Shown piece after piece: positions 44,101-55,200 of a stretch of DNA of 64,000 bases; positions within the stretch are counted from its first letter, which is position 1; every line of letters starts with the position of its first letter. The stretch is from assembly GCA_012934845.2 (NCBI GenBank), contig WNNJ02000064.1, positions 1-64,000 of the forward strand, given 5' to 3'. A model generated the notes under the pieces. It had not been told where the DNA came from, ran no database searches, and saw nothing but the letters and a program-made list of their open reading frames with translations. Position numbers and translations under genes: made by a program. The DNA comes from Pomphorhynchus laevis. Its lineage: Eukaryota > Acanthocephala > Palaeacanthocephala > Echinorhynchida > Pomphorhynchidae.

Positions 44101-47100
44101 TATCCTCAAGAAAGTTTCAGAGCTCTGCAAACATATATGTTGCGAAGTTTGGTCTGCGAACTAGTTTAATACATGACGGTAAATTTGTTCCCGCAATGAT
44201 ATTGATAACGGATAGGATGTGAAACAATTTAAATTTACGTCTTCTAAATGATAGCTAGAAAAATGACTAATCATCATTATGCAACAACAATCTCTTAAAT
44301 CAACAAGAAGTTATGCTTATTTATCAATGTATTTCATATTTAAACACTGGTATTACACTTTGAACACTTATATACTTATTGAAATTGATGACATTAATCT
44401 ACACTTTTCTCAATCATATTTATAAGCCAACAGCAATACGCTGCATTTCAGTATTGGTGGACCTCATCAGTTACTGATCCAATACCTTTTCGTTTCACGT
44501 TTCGGTTATTTTAATGCTAGCTAACGATCATTCGATTTGTCGGTTACTTTCGAAGTTTCACTGAATTAAAGGCTTTAATTTCAACATTTTGCAAATTTAA
44601 TCTAAATTGTTTTTAATTTCAAATAACATTTGTAATGATAGGGTAGGGTACAACCTACTTTTTTTAATAATCATTTTAATAGTAGTCATCCTTAGTTTAT
44701 CTATTAAATCTAAGTTTAATATAATATTTTTATTAGTTGTAAATATAAAGTAATATTTAAGTGTGTTGTTTCTAGCAATGCAAATTAGCATATCGTCAAT
44801 TTCAGACAACAAATACATGTTTGCTGCAGTTAAGTTGCTAATATTAAGTATATACTTTGACTATATATTAAAAATTATTTTTTTAAAATCGATCTTTTAA
44901 TTTTAAAATTTATTCGTCAAATCAATCATTTACAAACAGTGTTTAATAGATATGCCAATTTGTTGGATTTTCATAACGTGCAATGGTGCTAGCAGATTAT
45001 TGAAAGCAACCATAAGCAAAGTATACCTTGCCATTGCTTTTATAACTAGTAGATTCGTAAAGCAACACAACGTTTGCTCTCTGATCTCTACTTGACGCTA
45101 TATCGAATTTAAAATTTTATGAACCTAATTGAATATATGGTTCTTTAGTAGAATCTATGGATATGTTTGACAACCATCCGGTAATTGCATTTCTGAGTAA
45201 ATCATATTGGATTATAGTCGTACCGCTGTGGTCACATAATTAATCCTGATATATAAAATTCCCAAATTACTAATTAAGATTAATTAAACTGTATTCATGT
45301 AATTGCCTTTTTTGAATGTAACGCTGTGCGCTGTTAGTCGATACATTGACTGGACTTTGGTAATATGTTGACTATACTGATTGCTCGTTTATCAGCTTTA
45401 ATATTTTTATCGATATTTTCAACACACCTTAAATAAAGCTTCCTCGTATCTTTACACCAATAACTTTACATAGCATATGCAGTTGTATACGCTGTATCGA
45501 CGCTGCTACATGCTACCATTGAATGAGAATCTTCCAACATAAACATCCTTCCAAAAATTTATAATCGTCTGTCTACTTAATGTGATAAGTACAGGAGATT
45601 CTTAGAGGATGTGATTCTTATATGTGATGAGTAGAGGAGATTCTTAGTAGAGGTGATGAATAAAGTTCGAGGCGAATTTAATTTTTATTATTTCTTGAAA
45701 TTCGAAGTTTACGTTTTCTGAACTAAATGTAATTTTGTCATTCATAATTTCCACGATTTCGACATAATTTCGACGGTTTTGTCTACATAGTCTTGAAATT
45801 CTTAATTCAATCTTGTCTAAGTGCACGGATTGAAATTTGTCTTGGCAATAACATTTTACTTAAAATGAGTTCATATGTGTATAATTCTTTTGGCTGACAA
45901 TTTTTACCTTTTCATTTTCTGATTTCGTTGTTGTTTCGAATGGTGTCATATTCGTGTCAGAGTACGAATCTGCTTGGGTACTTAAGAACTTCTAAATGAT
46001 AATATTTTATTCTAATTTTTGCACCGAAGCGTATTGCGAAATTTTCAATTTTCTTACTAGCATTGTTTATTCGGAACGATTATACTCCAAAGAGTTGCTG
46101 TAACAAGTTTCTGTGATTCTCAAAGTTTGGTCTTTACTGTTAACAGCTTTAACGGTCGCGGTTGAATTCTCATTCGTGCGAAAGTTTTTTATTCGGAACA
46201 ATTGCAAATTCGTTACTACTCATTGATCTAGCGTAAATCATTATAATTATTAATTGGAAAAACAATTCATTGTGTTCAATCGTATTGTAGGTTTACAAAA
46301 AGCAATGTTTTCTCCTTAGGAAATTACGCCTTTAATTAAATTAATTTAATTCATCAAATTAAATACATTTATTTAACTACACATTTATGTAATATCTGCT
46401 CAGATTAAAAATAAAGGCAATGTGTTTTTGACTTTAATACATATTGATTTTAGATTTTTTGTTTTTATTTATTAGGCTATATTTTCTATTTGTAAATATT
46501 TCAAAATTAGTTTCGATTTTCAATTATAAATAAAATACTGATCTATTTTGAGAACAGCTTATGGAAAGATTTAAAATTGTTGAGCGTGAAACCAAAACCA
46601 AAGCTTATAGTAAGGAGGGTCTTGGGGCTTTGCAGAAACTTGATCCACAGCAAAAAGAAAAGGACAATGCAATTATGTGGATAACAGTATGCATATTAGC
46701 ATTAAACTATTTTGAAACTATTGTAAATCTATAAGTTTAGCAAGGAATTGAAGCATTAAACCTTCAAACAGATACTGCTGAAGCTGAAAGTGAATCAATT
46801 ATGGCTATCTCAAAAAAGAAACGAGATGATAAAGAGGTATATCTGATAAATGATTTATTTTCTATATAATAGTTTGATGACTCTATATTATAATAAAAAT
46901 TTATTTACCATTATTATTCATCAAATAATATTAATTAATTATTTATTACATATTATTTATTATTAAATCAACAGATATTTATATTATTAGATATATATTT
47001 ATTGATATGAATTTATCTATTTATTTGCACTCCAATCTTTGGAGAACAAACAAATTTAACAGCTTGATCACACTATTTTGGGAACAGATTTTTCTGCGTA

Positions 47101-50100
47101 TTGTCCCTTCGCTCGGGGACGATTCTGGAAAGGACCATAAATTTATTACTATGCAAACTGATCTGCTCTTTATTACCAGGATAGTAAGACTAAACACTGT
47201 ACTGGTGGAATGAAATATACAAAATGCCAGAACCTCTCATGGATACAATGAAAGTGATTTTGGGATGCTAAGAGACGATTAACGAACGACCCAAGTTCCG
47301 ACTTATCATTGCGATACCTTTATAGACGACATGTCTGAAATCTTCATTTATTGGAAGCTCATTGCGATTGTGCTTCCGAGATGTGGTGTTAACAATGAAT
47401 TGACTGATCTCTTGACACAATTCTGCATGACCCTATTTAACATACTCTAATAAGAGTAAATAGCTCTTGGCTAAAACTGAATAGCTCCATGGCTGCTAAG
47501 ACGCGTAACATCTTTGGATCAGAGGTAGAATTTCCCCCCCGGGGGGAAAATTCTACCTCTGATGAATAAAAAAATAAAAAAATAAAAAATAAAAAATAAA
47601 TACATAAATAAATTAAAAAAATAAATAAAATAAATAAATAAATAAAAATCGTTAATCATATTAAACTTTTATTAAATCAAAAATTATATACTGATATTTC
47701 TCACGATTGTTATAAAATAAACAAAACTCTTTAAGGAAATTGGGTCTATATGTAGTTAATACCCCTTTCTGCTTCTTTATTTCGTTTTTTATTTGGCCGT
47801 TAAAGGACTCCACAGACTGAGTATGAGCACCAGTATTTTTATCAACAAAATTATATAAAAAAACTTCCCTTTCGTATTGAAATGTATTTTTTTAAGTTTG
47901 TGCAGCCATTCTTATAACACCTCCAACCATATCCATCAATAGAACGTTTATAAAGACTAAGCTTCATATAAGTATCACAGATAATGCATTTCATAGACCG
48001 AACTAAATACCTTGAATCAAACAAGTGGTCTATAAAATCTTGCTGTGTTGAGCTAATTATTAGCTGTTCGTAGTGATCTAGGTTATCCATGGGGTAAATC
48101 TGAATTTTTTTTATTTATAGTTTAGGAGGAAAAAAAAAGTAGCTGTTCGTAGTGATCTAGGGGGGGAAATTTTACCTCTGATCGCCTAGGGGGGAAAATT
48201 CTACCTCTGATCCACATCTTTTTATTATTCTAGTATTTCCCTAAATTTACCGGTAAACCACTATCACAATATTCTTTATGATTTCGATATTGACGAGACA
48301 TAAATCACCAACGCTAGTTTAACGTAATTCCAATTAATTATGATCCTATCAACTTACAATTTTTAGCCAACGAAATAAAACGAGCTCAGTTTTCTTTGAA
48401 GTACTTAATAGCTAATAGTTCTGATGAGCTATGCGTCAAACATTAAAAAGTGTCATCGCCTTAGTTATATAATTTCTGATTGATCATTTTCAGCTAGTTT
48501 ATGTATTTAACCCAAATTCCAAATTGTCGAAAATTGGGTGTAATCAAGATATTATATAAAGATAAACGTGACACGGATAACACAAACTTGTGAGATAAAT
48601 CGTGTTGTTAAGTCCCATTTATAAATTACTCACTTTTGTCATGACATTTCACCTGACTGCGTCACTAGGCATTATATTGCCAGCACAATAATTCGAATTT
48701 TGATGTAAGATGTTTACTTTTAATAATAATATTAGGACAGTAGATATTCGCGTTCTTTACTGCTTCAACAGTCAGTTATCCTTGGACATTGTGTTTGTAG
48801 ATTTTTAATAAGCGCTCGATTCGCTAAATATTAACTTATTTCTTTTGAAACTTGGACAAAATACAGGATATATGCGGTATTTCGAGGAATACATACTTAC
48901 TCATTCTCTAACGTCAAAGTACCTGCTAGAGGTAGTATTTAAACAGTTCATTTTTTGCATCTTCGATAATTCGAAAGATTCATAACCATTACTTATTAAC
49001 ATTGTTATTTTGCCTGGTGACCCGCTCGGCCTGCTCCTATTTTATTTCTTGAATAATCTTCCCGCTTGAAAATGTCGATAATTAACGTCGATGGATTGAT
49101 TTTTTTACTTGGATGACTTAGCGATAATGTCCACTGCACATTTTGCTGTGAAAGACTGTCTGTTAGCACCGAGCATATACTGCAACGCCAACAAACTGAA
49201 GACTAACCCGTATAAATATAAAGTAATGAAATACTGTATAGATAGATCGTCTCGTTCGCGATTATCATCTTTCTATTAAGAGTGAAGAGTTAGAAATATG
49301 CAAAAGTTACCAAAACCATGTTGTAATGTTTCTGTCATGCTCATCGTTTGTGCAGCACTACGAATTAAAAGGCCTCAAAAATCACTATGCGAACTGCATA
49401 TGCTGTTAATCGAGGTTATCTTACTTTGTTTTTCAGTCATGCTGGTTTCCATCATCTTCGGCATACACGATTCTGGATTAATATTAAAGCTGTAAGTTTT
49501 CTCCAAATTGATAAATGCTCGTGGAGATTTATAATGCATTAGGATGTGTATTTCATCAAACGTTTCTTTAATTATGGTGGCCTCAGGGACACACCTGTAT
49601 TTTTGTAGTTCTCTAGTTAGTAATATGCTTGGACTAACGCATGCAAAATAGATCCCTAAGAATCTTGATGATTTCCTATCAAAACTATTAAAACATGATA
49701 CATAATCCTTATTAACACATAATTCGTATACGCAATCTTAGTCTTTAAATGTACGAGTTACCACAAGCTCACTTATATGAAGTGCTAACGTACAAGTGGG
49801 CCATAATAAATTCCGATATGTTCGGTTGATATGCCATACCAATATAGATTAGTGCATTTGTAGATTTTGTGAGTTTTGTAGGTTTTTCGTCTTGTACGCT
49901 TATTTCTTGATGTTGTAGCCGGATCAATCCAGATCCAATAATTCTTTATTTATAATAATGTCATTTGGTAATTTTAATTATTAACTTATTAGCAATACAT
50001 ACGCAAAACATCTTTTGTTTCTATTAAAGCAACTTATTCACACCAATGAGCAATTAAATAAAAAATTAATGCTTTTTTATAATGTTAAAAATATTTTTTA

Positions 50101-52194
50101 GAAATATCTTAATAGAAGTTGGAGTGTGGAATGAAAATATAATTAGATAAACTTTAATTATATATAATTAAATTATAATTAAATTAAATTTTATAATTAT
50201 ATATAAAGCCGATAAAGGAGGTAAAAAGCCTATAAAAAGCCGATAAAGGAGGTAAAAAGCCTATAAAAACCGATAAAGGAGGTAAAACAGTCATATGGGA
50301 TAAAAAAACTATTTAACTGAAGGTAAGAGACAGCTAAACACAGACACATATAAGAACATCACAATGGAAGAACATCTAGGCATTGTAAACAAAGTAAACA
50401 CAGAAATAAAACGAATGTTTAAAAATTATGAAGACGAAAAAGTTCTAGTACAAAAACATCGTCCTGGAAAAATGTATCTTGTACCAAAAATACATAAAGG
50501 TACTAGCCCGTGTCCAGGAAGACCGATCATAAACAATATAGGAATGGCTACATAAAAATTGGCAAAATTCTTACCCAAGAAATTACATCCGATCCTCTCT
50601 AATAAACCATCGTGCATTGCTAGCACTGAGGAATTTATGAATAAATTCGAACAACTAAAAAAGGATATTCCTGAAAATGCAATAGTTTTCACGATGGACA
50701 TAGAGTCTTTATACATAAGCATCAATCTTGATAATGGTATTGAAGCAATACGGAAAACACTAATCGATGAAAAAATGAAAGATGATGAAATAGAGAAAAA
50801 CATAAGGCTTCTTGAACTCGTTCTAAAGTCAAGTACTTTTACATTCGATGAATGTTTGTATCACCAACAAATAGGTACAGCAATGGGAAGCCCTGTGGCC
50901 CCAGTATTTGCTGGACTCTATGTAGCTCACATAGAAGAACTAATGCTTAAACGTATGTAAATAAACCGTTAGTATGGTGGCTGTACATAGATGATATCTT
51001 CATCGTATGGACGCATGGCATGGAAAATCTCGAACAATTTATTACAACTTTAAATACCGCAAGTGAACTAAAATTCACACACGCAATTCAAGAAAAAGTT
51101 ACATTTCTAGACGTAGAAATGTTATAAAGATGACGGTAACAACTGGCAAACAATTTTACACCGCAAATTTGAAGGCACCAGAGCTCTACTCCATGCACGA
51201 AGTTGTATGCCAAATAAAGTAAAACGGTTAGTTTTTAAAAATGAAATAATACGCATAAAAAAGATATGCTCAACGACTAGCGATTACAATACTAATATTC
51301 ACAAACTGATTAAAGAATTAAAAGAACGTGGATACAGAATAAAACAAATTCAAAGGCAAATACGGGAAGTAGACAGTATGTCGAGAGAAACTATCTTGAC
51401 GAAGAAAACAAAGGAAAAAGCAAACCAAAACAAGTTTTATGCACAATTCACCTACCATCCAGCGCTTAATAGATTACAAAATGATGTTGCAAAGGCATTG
51501 AACCATCTTGATAATACTAGCAGTAAACACATAAAGACGCCACAAATAGCTTTCAAAAAAGAGAGAACTATTCTTAAGATAATTAACTCTGATCAACAGT
51601 ATCAATCAGGTGAAAGCAAACCGTGCAATGATAAGAAGTGCCAGTGCTGTGAGGAAATGAACATGGGCACTAAGTTTCATAATCCAAAAACAGAACTATC
51701 CTATAAGATACGAAGTAATTTCAACTGCAAAAGCAAAGGTGTAGTTTACGCGTGTAAATGCATTGAATGTTCAGCAACCTATGTTGGTCAAACAGGTGGA
51801 CAGATGAACATAAGTTCAGCAACCTATGTTGGTCAAACAGGTGGACAGATGAACATTCATTGCAATGTCGCAGCACGACATTGCAATGAATATCCAGAAC
51901 ATCAGATGAAAACTACAATTCTTGACGGAAACATGGACGATACGGAAAAGCGAAAGTGAAAAGAACTATTTTGGATAGGTCAACTAATGGCAGATAAACA
52001 ACTCAACACAGAACATATATACCATTTACCCTAATAAGAAAATTGATCAAAACTCTTCCGGATTCAATGTATATATACGTGTAATTTTCTAACTCACACA
52101 GAAGTGTTTTTGAAATCGTTGCTGAAGAAGGGTTATCCGAAAGCTTTGAAATAAATTGTGTTTATTACATTATTATCACGATTTTAATTAATAT

Positions 52195-52281
<87 letters not shown>

Positions 52282-55200
52282 TTTAATGAAGTGTAGAAAA
52301 CAGGCAAAGCCTGTTTTCTACACTTCATTAAAGTATATATTCGTATAATCAAACAATATATATAATATCGACGGGCCAAGTATTTATTTTTAGCAGTACT
52401 TGTAGCTTTAAATAACGATCGCACCATAAAATTCACTAAGACAATTTATACTTGTTTTTTATTCCGATTATGGTTTTTAATTATATAAACTTGATGTCCT
52501 TTATTTTAAAAGTTTTAAAAATAAATATTATTGTCTGACCTTACATAATATTATAGATTCTGCTATCACCTTATTGTATATGATATAAAAAGCTAACGAA
52601 ATCCTTCCAAAAACTTTTATATCTTTTGCTAATATGTTGAATTTAATAATAATGCATTCGGTTGCAATATAGAACGTAAATAAAAAATATTTTTTGAATA
52701 TTCCTTGAATCGTCAACTATTCAATTGACTAATCGAAAAGTTTAAGAAATTATTTAAAAATCTAAACTATTATTTTATTAATGATGTGTGATAACCAAAA
52801 TTAAATAACTATGTTCTAATTAAGTAGATACTATGTAGATTCAAAGATTGCATTATTATAGATTGATAATTAATTATTATATTATTGATTATATTATAAT
52901 ATAATTATTATATTATAATTATTATTAATTAATTATTTTTGATAATTTATTATTATATAACTATGATTTTGAAGTAAATTGCTTTTATAAGTATTATGTC
53001 AATGAAGTAACATGATCATTGGTTTGGGTTAACAAGTTCGCATGTGCGAGTTTATATGCAAACAATTATGATGTCGCTATGCACAGCGACATCATTTAGC
53101 AAATTATTATAAATATCTGTGTTCATATTTTTTAATTTGTGTTCATATTAAGACAAGTCAACGGTGTTTTCATGATATTCATTAAAACACTAGACGTTGA
53201 CAACATAAGGAATACACTGAATAAAAGGATTTAGCTTTTCGTCAGAAAGTTCACACTGAGGACTTGGCAAAGTTCATCGCATTTTTAGATGTTTGATTAG
53301 ACAGAAACAAAATAATAACGAAGATTTATCGACATACATCAATTGTAGTCCACTTGTATAGTCGAGCCACACTCTCGCCAAATATTAAATATCCGCAGCT
53401 ACAGCGATCTTTTTAAGACAGCTGCAAATATGCTCTGAGATATATGTGGAAGTCAAAAGAAATGGTAATAGCTGTATTAATTGATCGTAATTTCACAAAA
53501 TGGGCAATTAATCAAGCTGATATTAAATCAGAATGATTTATTATAAAAAGTAGGATTATAGTTTGGATGTGACTAACAAGATTTAGTTTTTTATACGTAC
53601 AATATTTGCGGATACTGCGAGTCTGAAATGTTTAGAAGACAATCTTGGGAAAAAATACTGATAAAACAAGAATATATGGTCCATCCAAACGTGATTTAAC
53701 GTCGATTCTTAAACGCAAACCCAATAAGTACATGACAGCAAATGTATTATACCAAATAAAATTAAAAGATTGTAATGTTACGTAAGTTGAACAAACTACA
53801 CGCGCATTACTAACAATAATCAAGAAGCATTGTTTAACAGTATGGAGAGGCGACATTTAATCGACCATTTTGAATCATGTTCTTTACAATAACCATGAAG
53901 TGGATTTTGATAATACCAGTATGCTTGAAACTGAAGTTAAATTTTTTCCGTATAATTATACTGATATCAATTCACATTAATGCTGACGGGAAAGAATGCA
54001 GGGCAAAAGGTCTTACTATATTTTACGAATACCAAATGATTGCAGCATTTGTAAAAGTCTTTGAATTCTTCCTGAATTCTACGTACTTATTTCTGTGAAG
54101 TTTTAATGTTTTTTTTATAAAAAGAATAATTGAGATTGACCGAACCGTCAAATGAATTATTACAGCTCTCGTTTAGGTAAAATGTCTTTTAAAACTAACA
54201 TAAGTTTGCACACTAATGTAATTTTATCGGATTTATCTAATCATTTGCTGTGTTTATTATGCAATGTGTTGATTATGCCCTGCGTTTGTTATGCACTTGG
54301 TTGGTTAGACAAATTAATCAATGCATAATCCGTGCATTTCATTGCATATGCTTTTTTGCTTTCTTGGTTATGCACTGCATTGGTTACACACTTAATTGTT
54401 TTAATTTGGAATTTTGAAGTATGATCAATCGAATCACAATTTTTATATTCCGTTATCTTTTCTTGCGACATCGTCATAAAAATTCAGGATATTAAATAAA
54501 AATTACTTTTTTTTCTGACAATGCAGTTAATAGCTAGCGAAATATAGAAATAAATGTTCGTTTTTAATGATCCTGCTTATTTAATTTATGACATTTTTTA
54601 TTTATTATTAACACAATTTTTGCTTGTTTACTTATAACTTTGCATGGCATTTATTGTTTTTTTGTGTTGAATTATTTACAGCGAGCCGCTCGGCTTGAAA
54701 CTTTGCAAAATCGTATTGATAGGAACAAATATCACATTTCAAGTTTAGAGAAGATTCTACGGTTGGTCGACAACGATGCAATTGATTTAAAACAAGTAAT
54801 TTCTCTGTTTGTACAATTTTAGTTATTTAAATTGTTGTAAATTCGTGTAAACAGTTTTCAATTTGGTATGTTGATTCATTTACTACATAAATTGATTCCT
54901 TAAATTTAATATTTTTATTTATTTGTAAGCATTTCACTTTATAAATTTATATATAAACATAAGCTAATTAATCTCTTATTTATAAAGATCTAAAGTTAAT
55001 AAATAACTGGTATAAATTTATATTAAACTAGACGACTAGTTCTTGTTTTCATTATAAATGTCTATTGATATTCACAAATTACAAAATTCCAGCTTTGCAT
55101 TTTGAAGAGTAAATCAGTCCGTAATAAAAGTATTTGCTGACTTTTTTATCTTGATTTAATCAAAGGATAGAAAATATTTTTAACAATTTGCCTAGGAAAC

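Larger units (their letters stand above)
50203..52165 (+). mobile_element. Penelope-like element (RT plus GIY-YIG), 5'-truncated
   Basis: Starts inside the RT at ADKGGK and ends at the tail GCTGAAGAAGGGTTATCCGAAAGC (52121-52144). It carries RT (50203-51120), a linker rich in Lys/Arg (51200-51600) and the GIY-YIG endonuclease (51730-51950). One in-frame stop at 50556-50558 and about three frameshifts break it. It is the best-preserved Penelope-like copy here, lying in sense orientation in CNOT3 intron 6. Confidence 0.85.
46837..54681 (+). other. CNOT3 intron 6 (7.8 kb)
   Basis: Contains a Merlin-type DNA transposon remnant, a LINE RT scrap, two Penelope-like remnants, a TA microsatellite and several palindromes. 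Around 47291-47360 a coding-like scrap RYLYRRH resembles one at 59980-60030; both may be old LINE ends. Confidence 0.8.

Noticed and set aside
52194-52436. 80-codon open frame rich in Ile-Tyr
   Set aside because: It is the translation of the TA microsatellite and the adjoining palindrome; no protein family.
53877-54098. Small membrane protein (hydrophobic 73-codon frame)
   Set aside because: Another frame over the same bases reads [13 protein letters not shown], a Penelope-like C-terminal motif, so the hydrophobic frame is a shadow.
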